From Haematococcus lacustris (lineage: Eukaryota; Chlorophyta; Chlorophyceae; Chlamydomonadales; Haematococcaceae): a stretch of DNA of 64,000 nucleotides. Below the pieces are notes generated by a model that was given only the letters and a program-made list of their open reading frames with translations, had not been told where the DNA came from and ran no database searches. How positions within the stretch are numbered: position 1 is the stretch's first letter; each line of letters begins with the position of its first letter. The translations under genes and the position numbers were made by a program. Positions 29,048 through 38,233 of the stretch are shown piece by piece. The stretch is from the NCBI GenBank assembly GCA_030144725.1, contig JASKMD010000015.1, positions 6,017,810 to 6,081,809 of the forward strand, in the 5' to 3' direction.

Positions 29048-30211
29048 AGGTCCAGTTTTGGCGATGCCGAGGTGTGCGCGAGGAAACCTGCGGCGTCACC
29101 CTAACGCTCATGTAACCGTCGTCGGCCTGATACGAGGCCTTCCATCGCATACCTCCGACACTCAACTGACCGCCGGGATCGCACGGCGAACACATGGTCG
29201 GATGCTGTGCTCCTTACTGACATGCAAAGCTGCTGTTTCTTGACAGCCACTACCACCTATCATTTGACATTGGCCAAGCACTGATATGGCTGCTTGGCCT
29301 TGCCCATGAGGAACATGGTCGAGAAATCCCCAGTGCTCCATGACGGCATGCACATGCACACAGTTCAAGCCTGCTCCGCTTTAGAGCAGGGTACGACTTC
29401 CGGCTGGGTTGGGGCATCATGAGCACACACACCAGCCATCGCATGAGCCACAAGCTCCAGGGGTGAATGGGATGCGTGTTCATGTGAGCCCCCATCATAT
29501 GCTTGTGCCTTGCAAAAACATTGCCAGTACTGCTATGGCTGCAGCGCTGCACACTAGGACGCTAAGTGCGCGGAAGGCTGCGATGTGGGAGAGGGTGGGT
29601 CAGGGTGGGAGAGGGTGGGTGGGACACAGTCCACAGAAAACATACACGTGTGTAGCAGCACGCAGGGAAAGAGATGACACTGTTGTGACTGCTGCTGCTG
29701 CTGCTGCTGTTGACGATGATGGTGTGTCATGGTGTGCCATGTGGGCTGCTCACGATGCATGCCCAGGGACACATGTTGCGGTACCATCCAAACAGTGCAT
29801 GGGCGCAGCTGTATTGGGCGTTCAAGTGGGTTGGGGGGAGGCTCAGGGGGGCAGATAACCGCCAGCCGCCCCCCTGCTGCTGGCCCCTCACCTACCTGCT
29901 TGTCCGCTGCCCCCGCCACATCCACTGCTGCTGCCTGGCCCTCTCTCCTCTGCTGATGCTGCCGGTCCTCAAACGCCACCTACGACCTTGGTACCGGCGT
30001 GGAGGTTCTGCATGCACCACTGAGTTGCCCCACCCCCCCCCCCCAGCTGCCGGGACAGCAACACAATAGGTGAGGTCCCGCCAGAAGGGCCAGGGAATGT
30101 AGGAGCAGGAGGCGAACACGCCCAACTCCAACTGTGTTGCTGCCAGGCTTCTCACGACTGCATGCAGATGCCTGGACACCAAGGACCGGCCACAACCAGA
30201 CAGGCTCAGCG
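29048..30211 (+). repeat. 1.17-kb repeat R1 (copy 2)
   Basis: Direct repeat of 22,392-23,556 with a few substitutions. It breaks off after CAGGCTCAGCG, where copy 1 joins LINE ORF2 and this copy joins unrelated sequence. It contains no supported gene. Confidence 0.75.
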
Positions 30212-30592
30212 CCAGGTGACGAACTCCGCCAGCGCCTGCCACATGAGCCAGTCAAAGCGGCCCCGCACCGCCTTGCAGAGTAGGGCCAGCCGCGACCGCT
30301 CTGCCCACGCCGTCTGTCTCTGGCCTAGGCGCCAGGGCCCTAGACACCTCCTGACAGTGGCCAGGCTAGCGGTGCATCTCATGCGGGGTAGCAGGCCCCC
30401 CAGTGCACCCCACGCTGCCCACCCAGCCTGCAGCGAGCAGCGGGCAAGAGGGAGGGACTGAACCCACAAGCCACCCACTCCGCAAGACGGAGGGGTTGCG
30501 GCAAGGTAGGGTTGCTCTAGGCGCTCGCCAGTGGGGCTAGCCATTCTAGCTGTTCCTGCTCCTCCTCCCCACCATGCAATGCTGTGCACTTG
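30212..30592 (-). pseudogene. Possible LINE ORF2 C-terminal relic (tentative)
   Basis: On the minus strand a short frame has a Trp/Ala-rich ending (WGALGG..., RLALLCKAVRGRFDWLMWQALAEF) that resembles the ORF2 C-terminus (LGAMW..., DRVCRYVVGDFWSQVQDF) in spacing and residue type. Similarity is weak and could be chance in GC-rich DNA. The last ~110 bp before the hexamer array shows nothing recognisable. Confidence 0.25.
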
Positions 30593-30748
30593 CCCTGACC
30601 CTGACCCTGACCCTGACCCTGACCCTGACCCTGACCCTGACCCTGACCCTGACCCTGACCCTGACCCTGACCCTGACCCTGACCCTGACCCTGACCCTGA
30701 CCCTGACCCTGACCCTGACCCTGACCCTGACCCTGACCCTGACCCTGA

Positions 30749-30792
<44 letters not shown>

Positions 30793-31035
30793 TGACCCTG
30801 ACCCTGACCCTGACCCTGACCCTGACCCTGACCCTGACCCTGACCCTGACCCTGACCCTGACCCTGACCCTGACCCTGACCCTGACCCTGACCCTGACCC
30901 TGACCCTGACCCTGACCCTGACCCTGACCCTGACCCTGACCCTGACCCTGACCCTGACCCTGACCCTGACCCTGACCCTGACCCTGACCCTGACCCTGAC
31001 CCTGACCTGACCCTGACCCTGACCCTGACCCTGAC
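30593..31035 (+). repeat. (CCCTGA)n hexanucleotide array, about 74 units
   Basis: Perfect or near-perfect CCCTGA tandem repeats fill about 440 bp. A short block of CCCCGA units sits at about 30,750-30,790 and a one-base-short unit near 31,005. Translations in all frames are dipeptide repeats and not genes. Confidence 0.97.
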
Positions 31036-31203
31036 GCAGCAAAGCTCTAGCCAGGCCTACTCCCCCTACCCTCCCTATATGTATCTATGCCGAACTCGTG
31101 TGCAATGGTGAGATGGTGGACCATGTGCATGAAGCTGTTCATGTGCATGGCCCTTAGTAGGCCATGCACTGATTAAAGAAACCTTCACTTGTCACTTATC
31201 CTG

Positions 31204-31290
31204 CAGCAGCAGCAGCGGCGGCCGCAGCGGCGGCAGTGACGGCGGCAGCGGCGGCAGCAGCAGCAGCGAAGTAGGAGCAGCGGCAGCAGC
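31204..31290 (+). repeat. Imperfect CAG/CGG trinucleotide tract
   Basis: AGCAGCAGC and GCGGCGGC units mixed with GTGACG interruptions. No flanking coding evidence. Confidence 0.8.
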
Positions 31291-31379
31291 AGTGCCTTTG
31301 TGTGAAAGCTGATGGTCACTGCATGCCATGCCTGGAACCTTGAGTGTACTAGTGGCGTGCAGGGTACTCCCGGGGTGCC

Positions 31380-32470
31380 TGCCTGCAAGCTGCTGGGTTT
31401 CATGGCCTGTGAAGGTCTCCCCATGCAGCCCATGCTGGCTAGCTGGTGCAGCAAGCTGCAACAAGCCATGGCTGCACATCGTAAAGCACCCGCTGCCTCA
31501 AGCTTCCCTCAGCAGGTGGAGGCTCAGGCCTTGCAGTGGCTCATTGTCGCTTTGCTGCCTGGGCTTGCCCTACCAGCCCCATCGTTTCCCTCATCACTTG
31601 GTCTGTCTTTTTCACGCTGCCATCACACCTTGTAGGCCCGGAAGCCTTGGTGAGGTCCTGGCAGTGGCGGCGGGTGCACTGAGGAGCATGTGGCCAGCTG
31701 CAACGCTGCTGCAGTGCATGGCAACTGAGCGCAGTGAGGCACTTGCCTCTTGCATGCCCTGCCAGCTAGCTGGCGCAGTACATGGCCCGGCAAGCGCACT
31801 TCCCAGCCGTTGCTGACCCTTCGCATCTTCAATGGCGGCGGTGGTGTTGGTGCCAGATGAGCTAGGCTGCCTTCCCAAGGCATCCCCCATAAGCAGCCCA
31901 CTACAGCCCCCCTTTCATTGCCATTGTGTGACGGGTCTCAGTCAAGCTGTCCACACTGCCACTATCAAAGCCGGTAGCCAGGCTCCATGCCCTAGCCAAC
32001 TCTTGTTTGTCAGCTCTCATCCCTGTCCCTCTATCAACCCCACCAGCCCATCGCCTCCCTCTCACCTTCCCACTCTCCCTCATCCTCCTTCCTCGAGGTC
32101 AGGAGGAGGCATGGGATGTCGTATGTGGGGGCCCTCGCCCTCAGCACGACTTTCGTGTTCGATGTCCATTTCTCAGGGCCGACCTGGGGCCACATGCAAG
32201 GCAATCCCACAAGGTGTATGCGCTTGATGCAACACGTTGTGGGAGCACCCATGCTTTGCCCCTTGCTGTTCACCTTCATCGTGCACGTCTGGCTGGTCAC
32301 CCTGCACCAGTCATTTCCACCAGGGCGTGTCAGTGCGGTATTGGTAGGTGTGTGGCTTCCTTCTTAGCCATGTGGCGTGGCAGGCGGGTGTGGTGGGCAT
32401 GGTACCTGGCTGCGATGACAACCCATGCGCTGCATCAGACCTACACTGGATGAGCTGTGTCACCCTTGCC
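31380..32470 (+). pseudogene. Degenerate family-1-like LINE ORF2 C-terminal relic
   Basis: Nucleotide similarity to ORF2 starts at CAAGCTGCTGGG (compare 20,187) and continues in patches. The clearest match is 32,270-32,470 with the segment encoding HVWLAMSPCTT ... MWRGRRVWWA ... LDELWHL. Many indels and stops; internal parts are missing. A second, inverted copy lies at 54,548-55,485. Confidence 0.75.
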
Positions 32471-33179
32471 TTGACCATAGGCAAGAGGTTGTGCCTTTTG
32501 GCAAAGGGGGAGTTGATGTCTCGGGTGTTGGACTGTGTCTTGCTTTGTATGAGCCTATGAGCGTTTGAGGCCTCGAAGCCTTTAATACATGGCCTGAAGC
32601 CCAGGTGGGTCATATCACTGAGCCGTGGGCCCGGTGCATTGCTTTGGCACCTACAAGGCAATCAAATGTTGCCATGCACACACAGTCGATGATGTAAATG
32701 CAGCTACTCAGTTGTGACGGCGCATTGCGCTCAAACTTGACAGGGTCATGCAGGCCCACCTCCCGTTCCTCCTGCTCTTCCTACCAGCCTCCCTCTTGCT
32801 TCCTGCCCACTTCTTGCCCACCTCCTGCTCCTGTTTCCCAATTCCTGCTCCTGCTGCCCGTCTCCTGCCTCATGCTCAGTTCCTGCCTCCTGCCGTCCTT
32901 TCGCTCTTCCTGCCCACCTGTCGTGCACGTCGCCAGACCAGGTCGAGACGCCTCTCCGAGCAGTTTATCGGTTACTACCGCGCCACATGGTTACGTTATC
33001 GCAGACAGCTGCATCCGTGATGTGGAGGCGTGGGAGCTGCATGCGTTCTCAGTTGCGGACCCAGTCATTGGGTTTCGGCACTGGCACTGGGCCTTGTCCC
33101 TTGGTGTATCTCAATGCATATAGCTACATATAACAGTCTGAAATAAGGCTTGCATCAGAATTCAAATACTTGCCTTCCC
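32471..33179 (+). other. tRNA-Tyr upstream region of the second locus; no gene seen
   Basis: Contains a TCCTGC-rich pyrimidine stretch (about 32,755-32,925) and no supported gene. The whole block is repeated inverted at 53,839-54,547. Only the last ~22 bp before the tRNA resembles the other tRNA upstream flank. Confidence 0.5.
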
Positions 33180-33263
33180 CCGGTCTTAGCTCAGTTGGTA
33201 GAGCACGTGACTGTAGAGGTTGCACTCATCATGGGGTCGCTGGTTCGATTCCGGCAGACCGGA
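33180..33263 (+). tRNA. tRNA-Tyr(GUA) with 11-nt intron, intact
   Basis: Acceptor CCGGTCT pairs fully with AGACCGG, discriminator A. D-arm TAGCTCAGTTGGTAGAGCA, anticodon stem CGTGA/TCATG, anticodon GTA, and T-arm GCTGG-TTCGATT-CCGGC all fit tRNA-Tyr. The 11-nt insert in the anticodon loop (variant ending GCACTCA) fits the canonical tRNA-Tyr intron position. This is the best candidate for a working gene along with 35,278 and 53,755. Confidence 0.9.
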
Positions 33264-34365
33264 AGGTACTGTTTTGTAGGTTCCACACCACGGTCATGTT
33301 CCCATGCCACATCAGCTTTGCGATGCGCAGGGCGGAGACCCGCGGCGTAACTGAAAAAATCCACCTAGCCGCCGGGATGGCCATGCGTGCTCATCGCCGG
33401 TCAATGGGCGCATCCAGCAGAATCGAAAAGCTTGAACAACGGTCGCGCTTTGCGGCTTTAGACACAACTTCGTCTCCCTACTGATGCATTAGTGTGCGCC
33501 CCAACTTTTCTTTCCACACTGAGGACTCCGCCCCTCGCGGCCATCGATAGTGTGCAACACTTGCACATCAGGCGACAACATTGCATTGGCAACCGTGCTG
33601 AGAACACACCGGGAAACTCGAGGTGCGGTCACTGCTGTGCTTCGGTGAGAATTTGCAAGCGTTCGTAGTTTCTTGGAAGCTACCAACCCGCTAGCAGCTC
33701 ACCCGCTTGGCGTGCCCCATGCCCATGTCTGAGGTATACATGCCCGCCAAGATTGAGGAAGGCTTCACCACAATGGGCCGCAAGGCCCCATCAGCGACAG
33801 TGCAGCAGCCCGTGCAAGGACAGCAAGCACAACGCCACAACAACACAACGCAACACAACGCAATGCACGCCGCCCAGCGGAGGGATTGAATGCCATAGTC
33901 GTGCAACAGCCCAGCGACACCCTCAAGGCAATAGCTGCTTCAGTGATAGTGCGCAAGGCAACCCTTGTCCTGCGTGCTCGTCGCAACCCATTAGACATGG
34001 TGGTGCCTAGGGAGCAAGACTTCTTAGCTGGCGAGTGCATTTAGAGTGCGTTGACGAGTGCAAATAATTTGATCCCTGCTGCCCTAAAACCATTGCAGTA
34101 GGCACGTTGCCCACCCCCCTTTATCCAAAGGGCTACAGGTGGCACCTGAACATGGGGCATCGGGAATGCTGGATGCCACAGGTGGCAGCCAAGTATTCCT
34201 TGCAGCTATGCCGCGGCAGTGGCAAGGACATGTTGGAGTATCATCTTACAAGCATAAGGTCAGATTAGTGCATGGCGTGCACAACCCCAGCCATGATGCT
34301 CCATCTGCTGAAGCAGTAAGAGCCACAGTTGCATGGGCTGCAGGTGGTGTGAGTGGAATTTTCTA
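33264..34365 (+). pseudogene. Relic of a related LINE: 5' UTR and ORF1 N-terminal part
   Basis: Starts right at the tRNA 3' end. A 5' UTR-like stretch (GATGCGCAGGGCGGAGACCCGCGGCGT) is a diverged form of the family-1 5' UTR. A short frame from 33,719 begins with EEGFTTM, comparable to DAEGFTTV of ORF1. After a frameshift a block at 33,890-34,000 (AIVVQQPSDTLKAIAA..., LVLRARRNPLDMVV) matches ORF1 (PIVLAAPSAAIKELAA, LVLRAHHSPSDMAV). A later block near 34,165-34,350 matches ORF1 around LLDTGSLQ to HGLQVV. It ends at 34,355-34,365, where the other copies (44,470; 51,290) continue. Confidence 0.75.
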
Positions 34366-34660
34366 GGAAATTTTCTAGTGAAAAATTTCTAGGAAACTTT
34401 CTAGTGAAAAATTTCTAGGAAAATTTTCTAGGAAATTTTCTAGTGAATCTAGTGAATTTTCTAGTAAATCTAAAAATCTAAATCTAAATCTAAATTTTCT
34501 AGTAAATCTAGTGAATTTTCTAGTGAAAATTTTCTAGGAAATTTTCTAGTGAAAAATTTCTAGGAATCCGGCCGGCCAACCTAGAATTCTATTTCTAGGT
34601 TTCTAGGCTCAGGAAAAATTTCTAGGTTTCCGAGCCACCTAGAATTCTATGGGCGTACCC
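34366..34660. repeat. AT-rich array of TTTCTAG / CTAGAAA motifs
   Basis: Interspersed TTTTCTAGTGAAAAATTTCTAGG units, then AAATCTAAATCTA, then the CTAGAATTCTATTTCTAGG/GGCCGGCC motif block shared (inverted) with 9895-10,040. Strongly AT-rich against a GC-rich background and full of small palindromes. No gene. Confidence 0.8.
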
Positions 34661-35277
34661 TAGCTGTAACCAGACGCGTTACTTTGCAACTTTGTAACAA
34701 TGTAATTACATGGGCTGTCTGAATGTTTGAAAATGTCTGAAAATAAAGAATAAGAAAATCGTGTAACGAGTTGAAGAGAGCCTTGGACCATGAGCTTAGA
34801 TGACGAGTTCAAACCGCCTAACAGCAGCATTGCGCGTCGCAAGACAGTGTGGGTAGCTCGTGGCTTCTTTTAGCGTCGCACTGAGTCAAGCTGTGGTGAA
34901 GCCCGCAGCCTCGCCAGGAGACGTGCGCGGACGCTGACATTGATGCAGGCAAGCACCCCGTAGCCGGGAGTTTGAAACAGCCAGGGGCATCGTGAATACG
35001 TGCCGTAGCTTATCTCCCCTTACAGCTCGCTTCACTGAACTTTGCAAGGCTCGTAGGACGGGTGTCATTTGCTTGGACATCTGCTTGGACATTAGGGCGC
35101 TTTCCAGCCACCGATGGCTGACAGCCGCGTCCTGGTTTAAAGGCGTGGTACATGCGTGCGTCCGCTGCAGTGGAGAGAGCCCATTTGTTCTACCTTTGGG
35201 CTCCAATACCCATCCGTACACCTACATAGTTCTTGCGAAGCACAATCAGTTATCTGCATTCAAATACCTGCCTTCCC
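34661..35277 (+). repeat. tRNA-Tyr upstream repeat (copy 3)
   Basis: Same as 13,830-14,355 plus about 90 bp more on the left side, and inverted at 9272-9895. No gene is seen. Confidence 0.8.
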
Positions 35278-35361
35278 CCGGTCTTAGCTCAGTTGGTAGA
35301 GCACGTGACTGTAGAGGTTGCATTCATCATGGGGTCGCTGGTTCGATTCCGGCAGACCGGA
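35278..35361 (+). tRNA. tRNA-Tyr(GUA) with 11-nt intron, intact
   Basis: All stems pair, including acceptor CCGGTCT/AGACCGG. Intron variant contains GCATTCA. LINE copy E starts right after its 3' end, so a pol III terminator, if any, is supplied by the element (TTTT at about 35,371). Confidence 0.9.
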
Positions 35362-35715
35362 AGGTCCACTTTTGGCGATGCCGAGGTGTGCGCGAGGAAA
35401 CCTGCGGCGTCACCCCAACGCTCATGTAACCGTCGTCGGCCTGATACGAGGCCTTCCATCTCAAAGCTCAGCAGTCTAGTGGCAGCCGTGCGCCGTGATA
35501 GCAGCCGTGCGCTGAGGTGAACCCCGCGGGAGGCAAGTCGGAAACTTTATTTCCCGCACCTTCGCCAAGCTTAGTGGCATGTAACCGCGTCGTCTTATCC
35601 GTACTAACGCGTGGGAGATTGCGTGTGGAGCCCTTTTTCCCGGAGGCGAGGACCTCCTCCCTTGCAGTCAGCGATAGGGAGCAAGGACACGCTCCCTAGG
35701 CGCTTGACGTCGCTT

Positions 35716-35763
35716 TGGTGACCGCACCAAGACCACACCGGGGTGGTCGAAGTGCGGTCGCCA
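35716..35763 (+). promoter_or_regulatory. Nested stem-loop in LINE 5' UTR (copy E)
   Basis: Identical to the structure at 14,725-14,772. Confidence 0.5.
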
Positions 35764-35893
35764 GTTGGCTGCGGTGAGCTCCCCACAAGCTCACAGCCGC
35801 TTTAGCAAGCCTTTAGCGCAGCAGCAGCAGCTGTAGTACATTCTACAGCAGCAGCAGCAGCCCCTAGCAGCCCCCTACCAGCCCTCACCCCCT

Positions 35894-38233
35894 TTGCGTG
35901 CCCCTCCTTGTGCCCTCTTATTGAGGTACATGGCTACCATGGACGCTGAGGGATTCACGACAGTGCCAGCCCGCAAGGCCAAGGCAGCTGTCAGCTACAG
36001 CACGGCAGCCCGTGCAGGTGCTGGAACCTCGGGCGGGCAGGGCGCTGCCCCTCGCCCGGTGCCCGGTACAGCCCAGCGCGGCGCCCGCCGCCCCCTGGAG
36101 GTGGCCCAGCCAATTGTGCTGGCAGCACCCAGCGCGGCAATCAAGGAGCTGGCAGCCCTGGTGGTGACCCCCAAGGACAGCCTGGTCCTCCGAGCCCACC
36201 ACAGCCCATCCGACATGGCAGTGCTGCGGCGTTACGGCTTCACAGCCGACGCATGCGCAGTCAGCGCAGTCAGTGCAGCAAACCAGCTGCTGCCAGCAGG
36301 TGCCCGCCTGCTAGAACGGGGCCACGCGCCCTCACCCTTCGTGGTGCGGGCTGCAGATGGTACGCCAGTGCGGGGCTCGGTGCAGGTAACTCTGGAAGGC
36401 CCAGCGGCCAGCATTGCCGCCATCAAGAGCGCCATGCTCCTAGACACAGGCAGCCTGCAGTGCCTGACAGGTTCTGTCCCTGCCTGGCACCGCTTGCAGC
36501 TGTGTCAAGGGGTGGGCCGACAAGCTGTTGAGTTCCACCTGACCAGCATCAGGTCCAGCAGCAGCCTGGCAGCCACAGAGCAGGCCACATCTATGGCTAT
36601 GGAGCTGATGAAGCAGTTTGGGCAGGAGTCTCTGCACGGCCTGCAGGTAGTGTGGGTTGGTTGGTATGACGCAGCCACCTGCACCATCCAACACCGCGTA
36701 GCCTCAGCAGGCAACCCCCTTCCACCCCTCGTCCAGCTCTCCCTCCCCACTCGGGCCACGGGCCTAGTGGCCTTGACCTGTGGGGGCCGTGAGGCCTTCA
36801 GCCTCCCAGGGCGCCGCACGGTGCCTATCTCTGTGCCTGAACTGCAGCTGCAACTGCAGTTGGAGCGGGTGACAGACCGCCTTACGCTTGAGCAGAGGGT
36901 TGGGATGGTGGAACAGTGGAACATGCAGCACCTGGCTGAGGAGGGGGGGCCTGCCCCCGAGCAGGACCTACAGCCCCCTGCCCCTGCCCCAGCCACTACC
37001 ACTGCCCCAGCCCCAGACCCTGCCCCTGCCCTTGCCCCTGCCCTTGCCCCAGACCCAGCCCCAGCCCTAGCCCCTGCCCTGGCCACCCCGATGACCCACC
37101 CCCTGGTCCCACCCCCAGCACCCAGCCCCAGCGCCCACCACCAGGACCCCACCCCTGCGGCAGCCCACCCACCCCCTGATCCCCCCTTGGTCGCCGTGGT
37201 GGGGGCAACCTCCTGCGGTGTAGCTGCAGCAGACGCAGCGACCCACCCCACCGACAACCCACTGAGCGGTGCGGCCAATGGAGGGGCACCGTTTGTAGCC
37301 GACACCACTGCCTCGGCCGTCGCCAGCCCCACCCTAACCCCTACGGCCTTTGGCAGCCCAGTCTCCCAGGAGCCTCACCGCGGCGCCGATGCTACACTGC
37401 CCTTGAGGAGAAGGGAGGGGCTGGCAGCTGGGGAGGCACACGCCGCAGCCTACAAGCCCTCCAACTCCTACGCCTTTGTGGGGCAGGACTGTGACCACTG
37501 TGGCCAGCCGGAAAGCGAGCACTCGCCTCCCCTTGGCCTGTGCCCTGTGCCAGCCCGCACCTCCGGGAGCAGCTCCTATGGGGGCAGCTGTGAGGGTAGC
37601 GACAGCGATGAGGGCATGGGAGTGGGAGAGCGCACCAAGCGAGAGCGTGAGGTTGCGGGATCCCCCCTCAGCAGCGATGCAGAAGGGGCCACCACCGCAG
37701 CGACCACAACTGCAGCAAGGCAGGGGATCAAGCAAGGGAACAAGGGGGGCAAGGGCAAGGGCAAGCGCCGCACTCCCGCCGGGGCGAAGATACCCCTTGC
37801 TGCGCGGGCCGCGCATAAGCTAGACCCCAACCAGGTGCTGAAAGCTGATCGGGACCCCAACTGCCACATGTTCTATGTGCCAGACAGCCAAGTGCGTGAG
37901 CCCCGCCACGTGGCCTTGGATGGGGTCCATGGCCCTCGCCGGGGCGAGCAGCCCCACCCCCCAACCACACCAGCAGCAGCAGCCACAGCACACCAGCAGC
38001 AGCACCAGCCAGCCGCCCAGCCGCCCCTCCCCCCCTCTTTTGCTCCCTCTGCCCCCCCCACTGAAACCGGCCTCACGGCTACTGTCAGTGAGGAGATAGA
38101 GGGAGCGCCCCGCCTCAGCCACCCGTTGGAAGGGGTGGGCACGGTGGCGGAGGTCATGGTGGTGTGTGATTCAGCAGGTGGGCATGAGCAGTTAGACCCC
38201 CCCCCATCTACCCTATGTCACAACCTCGAGTAG
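35894..38233 (+). CDS. LINE ORF1 protein (copy E), 779 aa
   Basis: Same protein as at 14,903 with one visible change in the knuckle: the residue before the second Cys is His instead of Arg (C-D-H-C-G). The metal-binding Cys and His positions are unaffected. The frame is intact and overlaps ORF2 by 19 bases. Low-complexity Pro/Ala and Gln/His segments are unchanged in length from copy C, which argues for very recent common origin. Confidence 0.85.
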   Translation: MRAPPCALLLRYMATMDAEGFTTVPARKAKAAVSYSTAARAGAGTSGGQGAAPRPVPGTAQRGARRPLEVAQPIVLAAPSAAIKELAALVVTPKDSLVLRAHHSPSDMAVLRRYGFTADACAVSAVSAANQLLPAGARLLERGHAPSPFVVRAADGTPVRGSVQVTLEGPAASIAAIKSAMLLDTGSLQCLTGSVPAWHRLQLCQGVGRQAVEFHLTSIRSSSSLAATEQATSMAMELMKQFGQESLHGLQVVWVGWYDAATCTIQHRVASAGNPLPPLVQLSLPTRATGLVALTCGGREAFSLPGRRTVPISVPELQLQLQLERVTDRLTLEQRVGMVEQWNMQHLAEEGGPAPEQDLQPPAPAPATTTAPAPDPAPALAPALAPDPAPALAPALATPMTHPLVPPPAPSPSAHHQDPTPAAAHPPPDPPLVAVVGATSCGVAAADAATHPTDNPLSGAANGGAPFVADTTASAVASPTLTPTAFGSPVSQEPHRGADATLPLRRREGLAAGEAHAAAYKPSNSYAFVGQDCDHCGQPESEHSPPLGLCPVPARTSGSSSYGGSCEGSDSDEGMGVGERTKREREVAGSPLSSDAEGATTAATTTAARQGIKQGNKGGKGKGKRRTPAGAKIPLAARAAHKLDPNQVLKADRDPNCHMFYVPDSQVREPRHVALDGVHGPRRGEQPHPPTTPAAAATAHQQQHQPAAQPPLPPSFAPSAPPTETGLTATVSEEIEGAPRLSHPLEGVGTVAEVMVVCDSAGGHEQLDPPPSTLCHNLE

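Noticed and set aside
30593..31035. Telomere or interstitial telomeric repeat
   Set aside because: The unit is CCCTGA, not CCCTAAA or CCCTAAAA, and coding host genes and TEs lie on both sides.
30206..31042. Long frames encoding RV/GS, LT and PD dipeptide repeats
   Set aside because: They are translations of the (CCCTGA)n array and have no independent gene evidence.
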